Positions 7,014-15,120 of a stretch of DNA of 64,000 nucleotides are shown here, in pieces (the stretch's first letter is position 1; every line of letters begins with the position of its first letter). This DNA comes from Bacillota bacterium (GTDB taxonomy: Bacteria > Bacillota > Clostridia > Christensenellales > Pumilibacteraceae), in NCBI GenBank assembly GCA_009777485.1, contig WRLT01000006.1, positions 1-64,000 of the forward strand, read 5' to 3'. The translations under genes and the position numbers were made by a program. Under the pieces are notes generated by a model. It was given only the letters and a program-made list of their open reading frames with translations, ran no database searches and had not been told where the DNA came from.

Positions 7014-7237
7014 TTGAACAACAAATTCCTTACAGAGATGTGATTTTAGTATTTGAGGAAGACGCTAAAATTCAGCAGCTTGTGCGCTGGTATGCCTATC
7101 ACAACGACGGTTCAAAGAAGTTCCCAAAAAAGGGAGAGCTTATTGACGACGGCACAACTCAATGCGACACAGACGGCGTACTTCATATAACAAACGAGCT
7201 GCTACGCAACACTTACAAGAAAATTTATGCGATATAA
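7010..7237 (+). CDS. Hypothetical small protein, 75 aa
   Basis: Coupled to the previous gene by an ATGA overlap. It is a small mixed alpha/beta protein with segments YRDVILVFEEDAKIQQL and VLHITNELLRNTYKK. No recognised family. Confidence 0.65.
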   Translation: MIEQQIPYRDVILVFEEDAKIQQLVRWYAYHNDGSKKFPKKGELIDDGTTQCDTDGVLHITNELLRNTYKKIYAI

Positions 7238-7248
7238 GGAGATGTTTA

Positions 7249-7728
7249 ATGAAAACATATAGAGGAACATTATCAAGAACATTAAATTGGGAGGCAATCG
7301 TAAGCGCCAATAACGAGGATGAAGCCAAAGAATTAATTGATAAAATGATTGAAAACGGCGAAATTACAAACGACAACGCACAAGTCGGATACATCGAAAT
7401 ACACGATATTGAAGAAGACGACGAAAAGCATTGTTGTTTCAACTGCAAGCACCGCCCGCCTGAAGAAGTCCAAAACGACGGCAAGTTTGATTGCCCTCAC
7501 CGCCCTCAGTCTTGCGGCAATTTAAACAGCCGCGAGCATTACGATTGCTATGAAACCCCGAAGCATAAGTGTATTGCTTGCGGCACAATCATATACGAGG
7601 ACAAGCAAAATACTTGCTACTTCTGCGACACAATGGAAGTTGGCGTCGAGCCTATATTCTGTAAAACACAATGCGTGTTTGACTACTACGGCATAGGTTT
7701 AATAGCCGTTGCAGAACTGGATAAATAA
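7249..7728 (+). CDS. DpnD/PcfM-like N-terminus with cysteine-rich zinc region, 159 aa
   Basis: The ATG at 7249 has AAGGAG 8 bases upstream; an in-frame start at 7162 lies in the previous gene. Residues 1-60 have the beta-helix-beta pattern of DpnD/PcfM-like proteins (NEDEAKELIDKMI). After that come many cysteines: CCFNCKHRP, CPHRPQSC, CIACGTIIY and CYFCDTM. These fit two or three small zinc sites. It is the last gene before a terminator and a hairpin-rich gap. Confidence 0.7.
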   Translation: MKTYRGTLSRTLNWEAIVSANNEDEAKELIDKMIENGEITNDNAQVGYIEIHDIEEDDEKHCCFNCKHRPPEEVQNDGKFDCPHRPQSCGNLNSREHYDCYETPKHKCIACGTIIYEDKQNTCYFCDTMEVGVEPIFCKTQCVFDYYGIGLIAVAELDK

Positions 7729-7749
7729 AAGAAAACTCAAAGTTTATTC

Positions 7750-7781
7750 AAGCCCTACATATTTCTCTGGGCTTGGCTTTT
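7750..7781 (+). terminator. Probable intrinsic terminator
   Basis: AAGCCC (7750-7755) pairs with GGGCTT (7769-7774), followed by GGCTTTT. The stem is short and the T-run modest, so it may be weak. It separates the gene at 7249 from the hairpins that follow. Confidence 0.45.
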
Positions 7782-7820
7782 GATTACATCAGAAGTATCA
7801 CATTGCTCTATCGGGTCGCA

Positions 7821-7905
7821 AAATTAAATCATTGAGAATTTCGCAAGCGAAATTCTGAGCTGATTTAATTTTCGCTGGTACGCAAAAATTCTTGAGAATT
7901 TTTGC
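7821..7905 (+). repeat. Two adjacent near-perfect hairpins in a 227-bp gene gap
   Basis: Hairpin 1: AAATTAAATCA (7821-7831) pairs with TGATTTAATTT (7861-7871), with an inner perfect stem GAATTTCGC/GCGAAATTC (7836-7844/7847-7855). Hairpin 2: GCAAAAATTCT (7882-7892) pairs perfectly with AGAATTTTTGC (7895-7905), leaving a 2-base spacer. They lie 50 bases before the gene at 7956 and could be regulatory RNA structure, a short palindromic repeat or protein binding sites. Confidence 0.6.
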
Positions 7906-7955
7906 CCTCATGTTTGAGTTTAAATGCACAAATGAATAAAAAATACGAGGTAAAC

Positions 7956-8495
7956 ATGAATAGAAAGGATATTAAATGGGAGCTTATCGGCTCCTTTGAA
8001 AACAAAACCGGCACTATGGACGTAACTGATCCCGGTTATGACAAGGACTCCTTGTGCCGTACTCAGTTCCCCTGCCTTCCCGGAAAATACAATGTCTATG
8101 TCGATGTCAGAAGATGCCGGGGCTGGGGAATCCGGGTACATACGCTGAAAATAGTACACGAAAGTTACGACGGCGAAAACAACCGATTTGGTACTTGGAA
8201 GCCAAAGCTATGGAACGGTGCAGCTATCGGCGTTGATGCCGGACTATGTGGCTTCTTTGACAACAAGCCGGACTACCCGTGCGGCGACTTCAATGACCCG
8301 GGAGAGTACGATGAACTGAATCCTGAAACTTGGAGTCAAATGTGCGACTTAGTTGATAAAAAGAACCACGCCGTTCTGTCATACGGAGCTTTCAGCACAA
8401 GCGGCATTGGCGACGGCGTCTATCCCTGCTATGTGTGGTACGGCACCGACCACACAAGTGTTGATGTTGTTGCCGCCGAATTAAGATTTTTATAA
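7956..8495 (+). CDS. Hypothetical protein, possibly DUF4241-like, 179 aa
   Basis: The ATG at 7956 has a GAGG site 5 bases upstream; earlier in-frame starts lack one. The protein is beta-rich and glycine-rich. Its motifs GVDAGLCGFFD and SGIGDGVYPCYVWYGTD resemble what I recall of DUF4241 proteins, which have been seen in toxin/immunity and element contexts. This assignment is weak. No signal peptide. Confidence 0.6.
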   Translation: MNRKDIKWELIGSFENKTGTMDVTDPGYDKDSLCRTQFPCLPGKYNVYVDVRRCRGWGIRVHTLKIVHESYDGENNRFGTWKPKLWNGAAIGVDAGLCGFFDNKPDYPCGDFNDPGEYDELNPETWSQMCDLVDKKNHAVLSYGAFSTSGIGDGVYPCYVWYGTDHTSVDVVAAELRFL

Positions 8496-8508
8496 AGGAG
8501 AAATGCTT

Positions 8509-9420
8509 ATGCACTTTACAGTAGCTGTTATTACAGATGAAAAACCAACAGAGGATATGATTGCCGGATTATTGGCACCGTATCAAGAAAACAACATGGG
8601 CGATTGCCCCCGCGAGTATATGGAGTTCAATGACATCGAAGACGAAGCACTCCAGAATTACGAAAACGAAGGCGAAAGAAAGATTAAGATGCCGGACGGA
8701 CGCCTCCTCAGCCCTTGGGACGAGGAATTTAGAACCAACGGCATAAAAGGCAGCTTCGGGTTCGAAACGCACAAGATTCCTGACGGTTGCGAGGAAGTCA
8801 TAGTCCCGTTTAAGGAACTCTACCCCACATTTGAAATATACATGAAAGACTATTGCGGTCACGAAGAAAAAGATGAGGAAAAAGGCAGGTACGGTTATTG
8901 GTATAATCCTCAATCGCAATGGGACTGGTGGGAGATCGGCGGACGGTGGGCAGGCTTACTGAGAGTTCCCGCCGACAGCATCAGCGCTAAGGAAAATATC
9001 AGGGGGTGCGACTCATTTTCAAAAAGAGATGATGACGGCGATTATGTTTCCGATGATAAAAACATTGTCTTGGTTGACAGCGCCCGCATCAAAGATATTA
9101 TTTGCTTTAGCGAGGAAGACCGCAAGCGCGGGTTACGCCTTTGGGAATTGATAATTGATGAACAGCCTCCGTTCAACGATGAAGAAAAAGAAATGCTTAA
9201 CAGTAGTTGTACAAGCAAAGAAACCCTGCTTAACGACTTCCAAACCAAAGAAAAATATGCCGCCTATCGAAGTGCGCTTCACACATACGCAGTGGTTACG
9301 GACGACGACTGGTACGAGGTTTCCAAAGACATTGATTGTCCCGACTACGGCTTTAAAGCCTTAGTTTTAGATAACGCCGGCGAAAATGACTGGGTAACTA
9401 TCGTCGACTGTCATGTGTAA
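8509..9420 (+). CDS. Hypothetical acidic protein, 303 aa
   Basis: The ATG at 8509 lies 8 bases after GGAG; the ATG at 8503 is only 2 bases from it. The protein begins MHFTVAVITDEKPTEDM and has a tryptophan-rich centre (WYNPQSQWDWWEIGGRWAG) followed by an acidic region. Proteins with this start and the WDWWxIGGRW motif are, to my knowledge, common in phages and conjugative elements and have no known function. Confidence 0.7.
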   Translation: MHFTVAVITDEKPTEDMIAGLLAPYQENNMGDCPREYMEFNDIEDEALQNYENEGERKIKMPDGRLLSPWDEEFRTNGIKGSFGFETHKIPDGCEEVIVPFKELYPTFEIYMKDYCGHEEKDEEKGRYGYWYNPQSQWDWWEIGGRWAGLLRVPADSISAKENIRGCDSFSKRDDDGDYVSDDKNIVLVDSARIKDIICFSEEDRKRGLRLWELIIDEQPPFNDEEKEMLNSSCTSKETLLNDFQTKEKYAAYRSALHTYAVVTDDDWYEVSKDIDCPDYGFKALVLDNAGENDWVTIVDCHV

Positions 9421-9447
9421 TCCAAAAAATAACGCAAGGAGAAAATA

Positions 9448-11049
9448 ATGTTTGATAACTTTTACCCTACCCCGCCCGACTTAATAAGCAAAATGTTAAG
9501 CGGGCTAAACACAACATTAATACAAACAATCTTAGAACCCAGCGCCGGCAAAGGCGACTTGGCGGAAGCGATAAAACAAAAATTTGATAGAAGCTGGGGC
9601 CGCAAGCCTGATATCGACTGCATTGAGATTCAGCCCGAACTTCAGCACATCCTTAAAGGCAAAAAGTTCCGCGTCATTTCCGACGATTTTCTTGCCTTCA
9701 GCACTCAAAAGCAATACGACTTAATCTTAATGAACCCGCCGTTTGACGAGGGCGATAAGCACTTGCAAAAGGCTTTGGAACTGCAAGAGAACGGCGGGCA
9801 TATTATTTGCATATTGAATGCCGAAACCATCAAAAACCCCTATACAAATACTCGCAAGGCCTTAAAACGGCAGCTTGAGGACTATGCAGCCGAGATTACA
9901 TATATCAAGGACGCATTCGTAGGTGCCGAGCGCGCTACCGCCGTTGAGGTTGCGCTGATAAAGGTTGCTATTCCCAAAAAAGAGTTCGGAAGCAAAATCT
10001 TAGACAACTTGCGCAAAGCGCCTAAATTTTACGATGAAGTGCAACAAGCAAAATACGTTGCAAGATTTGGCGCCAATGACTTTTTAGATGCCATTGTCGA
10101 GCAATACAATTTTGAAGCTCAAGCCGGCATTAACCTGCTCCGCGAGTATTATGCCATGCAACCGTTACTCATGGACAGAATTAAAAAAAGCGAGGACGAT
10201 ACTAGCTTCTACCCCAATTCAATAATCGAGTTAAGGATAAAAGACGGTGATGGCATAGGTATAAACGCTTTTGTAAAAAAGCTGCGCTACAAGTATTGGG
10301 AAGCGCTGTTCAGCAATCCCAAATTTGTCGGCAGATTGACGCAAAATTTACAGACGGAGCTTTTCAATAGACTCTCCGCCCTGCAAGACTACGACTTCTC
10401 AATATACAACATTATGACGATTAAAGAGGAGCTATTGCACGAAACGATACGCGGCGTCGAAGAAACCATACTCAAACTCTATGAGGACTTCAGCCACAAA
10501 TACCACTGGGCCGATGAAACGAGCAAGAACATCCACTACTTCAACGGGTGGAAAACCAACAAAGCTTGGAAGATAAACAAGAAAGTAATTATCCCGCTCA
10601 ACGGCTTTGACAGCTACGACCAAAAGCCATATTTCCGATATACGGTTTTAAGCAGGCTTAGCGATGTAACCAAAGTTTTTGACTATCTCGACAGCGGTAG
10701 AACCTATGATGTTGATATCGAAAGTGAATTGAAATCGGCACAGGAGCGCGGTCAGACCTCTAAAATCAAGCTCAAATATTTCACCGTTACTTTCTACAAG
10801 AAAGGCACCTGCCATATCGAGTTTACCGACCTTGATTTGCTGGATAAGTTCAACCTATACGGCTGTCAGCGAAAAGGTTGGCTGCCTCCCCACTTCGGAA
10901 AGAAACGGTATAAAGACATGGATGCCGAGGAGCAAGAGGTAGCAAAAGCTTTCAGCGGCAGCGAAGCCGAATACAACAAGATTTACCAAGGTCAGGACTT
11001 CTATCTCGTTGAAAGCAACTCGCCGCTTTTGCTTGCAGAAAAATTTTAA
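9448..11049 (+). CDS. DUF4942 protein with N-terminal class I DNA methyltransferase domain, 533 aa
   Basis: Residues 1-180 form an S-adenosylmethionine-dependent methyltransferase: FYPTPPDLISKM start, LEPSAGKGDLA motif I near residue 31 and catalytic NPPF near residue 96, typical of N6-adenine methyltransferases. The C-terminal part (about 200-530) matches DUF4942, with the conserved end around DLLDKFN and LPPHFGKKRYKDM. No restriction endonuclease gene is adjacent, so it is probably an orphan methyltransferase that modifies element DNA, possibly against host restriction. It is the longest gene of the element in this window. Confidence 0.85.
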   Translation: MFDNFYPTPPDLISKMLSGLNTTLIQTILEPSAGKGDLAEAIKQKFDRSWGRKPDIDCIEIQPELQHILKGKKFRVISDDFLAFSTQKQYDLILMNPPFDEGDKHLQKALELQENGGHIICILNAETIKNPYTNTRKALKRQLEDYAAEITYIKDAFVGAERATAVEVALIKVAIPKKEFGSKILDNLRKAPKFYDEVQQAKYVARFGANDFLDAIVEQYNFEAQAGINLLREYYAMQPLLMDRIKKSEDDTSFYPNSIIELRIKDGDGIGINAFVKKLRYKYWEALFSNPKFVGRLTQNLQTELFNRLSALQDYDFSIYNIMTIKEELLHETIRGVEETILKLYEDFSHKYHWADETSKNIHYFNGWKTNKAWKINKKVIIPLNGFDSYDQKPYFRYTVLSRLSDVTKVFDYLDSGRTYDVDIESELKSAQERGQTSKIKLKYFTVTFYKKGTCHIEFTDLDLLDKFNLYGCQRKGWLPPHFGKKRYKDMDAEEQEVAKAFSGSEAEYNKIYQGQDFYLVESNSPLLLAEKF

Positions 11050-11082
11050 AAAACGCAAAAAAATTTTATAGGAGTGCAAAAG

Positions 11083-11631
11083 ATGCCAAAACCAATATTT
11101 GCATACGTAACAAACCTCAAGGAAGTGATTGTGGGTAAAAAGAAGTTGATTTTGAGATGTGAGGGTTTCAAAAAAGGCTTGCCGCAATACTGCATCCGAG
11201 ACAGCAAATTTCAAGAAATATTTAAGTCAAAATGCCGGCATACGGCGACCAGATGTTTTGAGGAATACATTAAAATTCTTGAAAATCCGCATAACCCTTT
11301 CGTAGTCGGCGATTTTGTTTATAACAAACGCGGCGAAACTAAAGAAGATTACGATTTTTACCAAGTAATTAAAACAACAACTACAACAGTCGCATTGCGA
11401 AAGGTAAACACCGACCATTTCACCTCAATAATTACAGGCAACACCTATGTTTCCCCGTTAAAGGACTCATTCATTGATGAAGAAATTGTTTCTAAGAAAA
11501 TTGAAATAATTATCACGGATGATAATACGCCTTTAGTTTTAGTATCTTACGGCATACGTTCCGAGCGCGGGATATATAAAAAGCTTGAAGGTACATCTGT
11601 AATGGTAATACCGGTTAAATATAAGAGTTAA
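11083..11631 (+). CDS. Hypothetical protein, 182 aa
   Basis: The ATG at 11083 lies 8 bases after GGAG. The protein is basic in the first third and beta-rich in the centre, with a threonine run (VIKTTTTTVALRKV). No recognised domain and no signal peptide. Confidence 0.65.
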   Translation: MPKPIFAYVTNLKEVIVGKKKLILRCEGFKKGLPQYCIRDSKFQEIFKSKCRHTATRCFEEYIKILENPHNPFVVGDFVYNKRGETKEDYDFYQVIKTTTTTVALRKVNTDHFTSIITGNTYVSPLKDSFIDEEIVSKKIEIIITDDNTPLVLVSYGIRSERGIYKKLEGTSVMVIPVKYKS

Positions 11632-11650
11632 AAAGGAGCAAAAAGTAACT

Positions 11651-11881
11651 ATGAAGAAATTAGTAGTAAAAACACCTATTGGGAATGTGGTCGCAATGCC
11701 GCATAATGACGGCTCGGATTATCCGGGCATCTCAATCCAAATAAACGATAATCTGCCCGTGGTTTATCTTGAATATGACGAGATTGAAAAGAAATTTATG
11801 ATTACAACCTATGTTTGTAACGGCGAAACAACGGACGACCCTACTCACATCATTAAGTTTAATCTATCGGAGGACGAATGA
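11651..11881 (+). CDS. Hypothetical small protein, 76 aa
   Basis: An AAAGGAG site lies upstream at slightly long spacing. It is a small beta-rich protein (VVKTPIGNVVAMPHNDG; GISIQINDNLPVVYLEYDE) with an acidic tail. Overlaps the next start (ATGA). Confidence 0.65.
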   Translation: MKKLVVKTPIGNVVAMPHNDGSDYPGISIQINDNLPVVYLEYDEIEKKFMITTYVCNGETTDDPTHIIKFNLSEDE

Positions 11882-12201
11882 AATATATTAACAAACAGTT
11901 TGGACTGCCTAAAACAGTCCGGTATTTGCAGTGCGAACAATCAAACGGCGACATATTGTTTGTCTATCGCGGCGATGCGCTATCGGTGAGCTATGGCGAC
12001 ACCGAGCGTGATATTGCATCGCTAAAACGGGACATTATTGCGATATTCATAGCCAGTGAAGGCTGCTTATACTTAAACAATAGCAACGGTTTTACGACTG
12101 AGCAAAAGATAGCGGCAGAACAAATCGAGGTCGATTATAAAGACCGGCTACGCTGTACTGAGGGCGGAAACGCAGCAGTTATAGAAAACTATTTTGAATA
12201 A
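11878..12201 (+). CDS. Hypothetical protein, 107 aa
   Basis: Coupled to the previous gene by a 4-base overlap. It contains a beta-strand region (GDILFVYRGDALSVSYG) and helices. No recognised domain. Confidence 0.65.
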   Translation: MKYINKQFGLPKTVRYLQCEQSNGDILFVYRGDALSVSYGDTERDIASLKRDIIAIFIASEGCLYLNNSNGFTTEQKIAAEQIEVDYKDRLRCTEGGNAAVIENYFE

Positions 12202-12215
12202 ACTTGGAGAAAAGA

Positions 12216-12401
12216 ATGAGCAGGATAACTGAAATTGAAAATTATATGGAAAAGATGGGTATTAAGACAAAAAAATGCGGTGTGTGGGCTATTTATTGCA
12301 AATCATCCGGACGGCTTGTAACAGTGTATACAAGTCAAGATAAGGCAATTAAGCATTGCAGCCGTAATAGCTCTCACTACTACTGTTTCCATGCAATTTA
12401 A
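12216..12401 (+). CDS. Hypothetical small basic protein, 61 aa
   Basis: The ATG at 12216 has GGAGA just upstream. Basic, with five cysteines and several histidines and tyrosines near the C-terminus (HCSRNSSHYYCFHAI). Function unknown. Confidence 0.55.
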   Translation: MSRITEIENYMEKMGIKTKKCGVWAIYCKSSGRLVTVYTSQDKAIKHCSRNSSHYYCFHAI

Positions 12402-12426
12402 TAAAAGAAAAAAAGGAGAAAATTTT

Positions 12427-12858
12427 ATGTCAAACTTATTTATTAAAGACACTCACGGCTTCAAACTTAAACCGGAAGAAGCCAAGAAAACTTACGATGT
12501 TACCGCCGTAATTCCTATGAAAGTTGAAGACCTTGAAAACATCGTCGTTTCGGCTATCGAAGGCGGTATCAACTATTGGGCTGCTCTTGATAACACGGAC
12601 CCCGAATGGGATAACAAGCCGGAAGGCCTAGCCGTATCGCAATATGTGCTAGAGCTTTTAATCGCAGGGAAATCGGTAAAGTTCCAAGATGCCGAGGGTT
12701 CAGATGACGACAGCGATTGGAATCTAACCCTTGAAAAACTTCTCAATGGCATTGCGCTTGATTTAAGGAATTACCAAACCGATTTACTTGATATTGACAG
12801 CGAAGACGCCGATAGGATATTTCAGTATGCCCTGCTCGGCGAAATCGTATACGGATAA
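12427..12858 (+). CDS. Conserved-type hypothetical element protein, 143 aa
   Basis: AAAGGAG precedes the ATG at 12427. The protein has a motif region DLENIVVSAIEGGINYWAAL followed by an acidic centre and a helical C-terminus. I recall the GGINYWA segment from uncharacterised phage and conjugative-element proteins. Function unknown. Confidence 0.7.
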   Translation: MSNLFIKDTHGFKLKPEEAKKTYDVTAVIPMKVEDLENIVVSAIEGGINYWAALDNTDPEWDNKPEGLAVSQYVLELLIAGKSVKFQDAEGSDDDSDWNLTLEKLLNGIALDLRNYQTDLLDIDSEDADRIFQYALLGEIVYG

Positions 12859-12873
12859 TATACTGGAGGGAAC

Positions 12874-13317
12874 ATGAAACCAGAAAGAAGCAGAGCCGAC
12901 TATATAGTGTCATGTCTTATAACCGTGCCGTCAACCGATTGCAACTTTAAGGGTGCGCTCAACGAAGCCACGATTGAGGATATTAATAAAGCTCTCAAAG
13001 ACGAACGCTGCACAGGAAAAACAAAAAGACAAACTCTCGAAGCAAGGCTTAGAAAATTACAAAAAGGAACCATAGGACCGGACGGCAAAGCTATACCAAG
13101 AACACAAAACAATAAACCTAAGGCAAAGCTAACGGGAGAAGACGGCAACGTTTTTAACCTTATGGGTATATGTATCAAGGCGTTGGAAGGCGCCGGAGCG
13201 CCCGAGAAAGCAAAAGAGATGCAAGACAGGATTACATCGCTTAAACCCGACGGTAGCAATATAACGGGCTATGACAGGGCTTTGCAAATAATGATGGAGT
13301 ATTGTGATGTTGAATAA
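12874..13317 (+). CDS. Hypothetical protein, 147 aa
   Basis: Preceded by TGGAGGG. The N-terminal half is basic (DERCTGKTKRQTLEARLRKL) and might bind nucleic acid; the C-terminal half has two predicted helices. No recognised domain. Confidence 0.65.
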   Translation: MKPERSRADYIVSCLITVPSTDCNFKGALNEATIEDINKALKDERCTGKTKRQTLEARLRKLQKGTIGPDGKAIPRTQNNKPKAKLTGEDGNVFNLMGICIKALEGAGAPEKAKEMQDRITSLKPDGSNITGYDRALQIMMEYCDVE

Positions 13318-13359
13318 TCAAATTAGAGCCGTCTCAACGGCAATTAAAAGGAAACGTTT

Positions 13360-13932
13360 ATGGATACCGAAAAGAAAGGTTTGCTGTTCGGATTAGCCGG
13401 CGGCAGCATCGAGCTTCTTGAAAAGCTTGAGGAAAACAAAGAGGTTAAGGTGTTCTATCTCTACCCCGGCGCGGGTGTATGGCTTAACGGCTTTGCCGTA
13501 TCCGATCAGGGGTACTTGGAGTCAACGCTTGCACACTTCGTGTCTAAGCTTAAAGAGGCAGGCTATGACGGCTATGTAATGGACGGCGATGACTATTATG
13601 CCGAAATATCTGCAATGGCGCAGGAACTGGCTCAAGATGACGGGATAGACGAAACCACATACTTCCACATGGCCGAAGAGGATAAAATGTCTTATGAGAG
13701 CAAGGCGCAAGCGTACATGAGCGACTATACGGCTTATATCGCAGATGCTCACATGGCTATAAAAGGCACTCAATATTTTAAAGAAAAAACCTATGCCTAT
13801 GATTTCTTTATGGCCGGTGTCAATGAGGTTATAACTGTCGGATATGAGCAAGAGCCGTTTGAAAGCGGCGCCATAGGTTCATTCGGCTTTGACCGCTCAT
13901 TTAGCATAATCGGCTATGACAAATTTTATTAA
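13360..13932 (+). CDS. Hypothetical acidic protein, 190 aa
   Basis: AAAGGAA lies about 8 bases before the ATG. The protein is very acidic and tyrosine-rich, with a helical centre (EDKMSYESKAQAYMSDYTAY). No transmembrane segment and no recognised domain. Confidence 0.65.
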   Translation: MDTEKKGLLFGLAGGSIELLEKLEENKEVKVFYLYPGAGVWLNGFAVSDQGYLESTLAHFVSKLKEAGYDGYVMDGDDYYAEISAMAQELAQDDGIDETTYFHMAEEDKMSYESKAQAYMSDYTAYIADAHMAIKGTQYFKEKTYAYDFFMAGVNEVITVGYEQEPFESGAIGSFGFDRSFSIIGYDKFY

Positions 13933-13941
13933 GGAGACCAA

Positions 13942-14232
13942 ATGAAAATTACTGTTTATCAAATGAAGTTGGGACAAGAATTTAAGTTCCGCGGATACGA
14001 CGAAATCGTTAAAGCCCAAGGCGGGCAAAAAGAAATAAACCGCAGCCTGTATGACGAGGTATACAGCGGCGAAGTAGATTGCGATGACATTGAGGGTGTG
14101 TTCTGTTTGCTAAACACCAAGCATCCCGTCGGATACAAAGGACACAGCCTTAGCATAAGCGATGTGGTGCAGACAGAACAAGGTTGTTTCTTTTGCGATA
14201 CATACGGGTTTAAGAAAATTAAATTTATTTAG
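13942..14232 (+). CDS. YodL-like domain protein, 96 aa
   Basis: AAGGAG precedes the ATG. The order of motifs fits the YodL-like domain common in Firmicute conjugative elements: an N-terminal VYQMKLGQEFKFRGYDEI, then YDEVYSGEVDCDDIEGVF, then GHSLSISDVV and CDTYGFKKI near the end. In other elements this domain is often part of larger antirestriction-like or LPD-type proteins; here it stands alone. Its biochemical role is unknown. It is the last gene before a strong terminator. Confidence 0.75.
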   Translation: MKITVYQMKLGQEFKFRGYDEIVKAQGGQKEINRSLYDEVYSGEVDCDDIEGVFCLLNTKHPVGYKGHSLSISDVVQTEQGCFFCDTYGFKKIKFI

Positions 14233-14239
14233 CCAACTC

Positions 14240-14263
14240 ACCGCCTTAATCGGCGGTTTTTTT
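14240..14263 (+). terminator. Strong intrinsic terminator after the YodL-like gene
   Basis: ACCGCC (14240-14245) pairs with GGCGGT (14252-14257) around a 6-base loop, with a run of seven Ts immediately after. It ends the second small-gene operon. The next gene starts 14 bases later with its own AGGAGG. Confidence 0.85.
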
Positions 14264-14277
14264 ATAGGAGGAACAAT

Positions 14278-14994
14278 TTGAAAAACAATGATTCAAGAAC
14301 AAAATACCTTGAAAATTTAATTAAGAACCAACTCGGCCCCGATGACACTTTTGCATTCAAATGCAATGCTTGCGGGTGCTGCTGCCGTAACCGCGAAGAT
14401 GTGCTGCTCTCCCCTCACGATCTTTACCGCATATCCAAACACCTTAGCATAAAACCGCAGGAAGCATTTGAACGCTACTGCGAAACCTACATCGGGCAGA
14501 CCTCAAATATTCCGGTTGTACGGCTAAAGCCTAAGCCTGTGCCAAACCTGCTTTTAAGAAATCCGTTGCCGTACTCAAGCGTCTGCCCGCTATTAAGCGA
14601 CGGGAGATGCTCCGTACACAAATCAAAGCCCGTCACCTGTGCTCTATTCCCTCTCGGCCGAATGTATAACCCGCAAACCAAAAAAGTGTCTTATGTGCTA
14701 AACAACGGTAAATGCGGCGATAAAAGCGAAAAGCAAACGGTAAAGGATTGGCTTGCCGAATTTAGTATTCCGGTATACGATAAGGTTTTTATTCTGTGGA
14801 ATGAGTTTTTAACCGAAACCGTAATGAAAATGAAAAAGCTCAAAAAGATGCCCGATAAAGCAAAAGAACTGTTTTATAGTTGCTTTTTCTTTGCTGTTTA
14901 CTTAGCTTACGATATCAACGAGGAATTTTTGCCGCAGCTTGAAAAAAACATTGCGAAATTCCAAAAACTTATGGACACGATGCCGTCAAATTAA
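14278..14994 (+). CDS. YkgJ-type cysteine-cluster protein, 238 aa
   Basis: The start codon is TTG at 14278, with AGGAGG 6-7 bases upstream. The protein has the arrangement of the YkgJ family (possible zinc- or iron-chelating): KCNACGCCCRN near residue 27, CPLLSDGRCSVHKSKPVTCALFPLG near residues 105-130, and a later cysteine at KCGDKSEK. The role of the family is not established; some members act near flagellar or methylation genes. It lies between the terminator and the sigma-factor promoter. Confidence 0.8.
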   Translation: MKNNDSRTKYLENLIKNQLGPDDTFAFKCNACGCCCRNREDVLLSPHDLYRISKHLSIKPQEAFERYCETYIGQTSNIPVVRLKPKPVPNLLLRNPLPYSSVCPLLSDGRCSVHKSKPVTCALFPLGRMYNPQTKKVSYVLNNGKCGDKSEKQTVKDWLAEFSIPVYDKVFILWNEFLTETVMKMKKLKKMPDKAKELFYSCFFFAVYLAYDINEEFLPQLEKNIAKFQKLMDTMPSN

Positions 14995-15052
14995 CCAAAT
15001 GCCACCCTGCCTATTAAATCTTACTTTCATAGAAAAAAGTCCGCTAAACCCC

Positions 15053-15082
15053 TTGACAAGGTGTCCAAATGTGTATTATAAT
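15053..15082 (+). promoter_or_regulatory. SigA-type promoter of the sigma-like gene
   Basis: TTGACA (15053-15058) and TATAAT (15077-15082), spacing 18. Both boxes are exact consensus. The -10 box lies exactly between the arms of the operator palindrome. Confidence 0.85.
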
Positions 15083-15104
15083 ATAGTATACACATTTGGA
15101 CACC
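15060..15104 (+). promoter_or_regulatory. Perfect 17-bp-arm operator palindrome bracketing the -10 box
   Basis: GGTGTCCAAATGTGTAT (15060-15076) and its exact reverse complement (15088-15104) are separated by 11 bases that hold TATAAT. A bound dimer would block the -10 element. The half-site recurs in the promoters at 17700 and 18727. Confidence 0.85.
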
Positions 15105-15120
15105 GCAAGGAGGCGGAGAT

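Noticed and set aside
9532..9714. Minus-strand open frame inside the methyltransferase gene
   Set aside because: No ribosome binding site and no domain; it is a shadow of the strong + strand gene.
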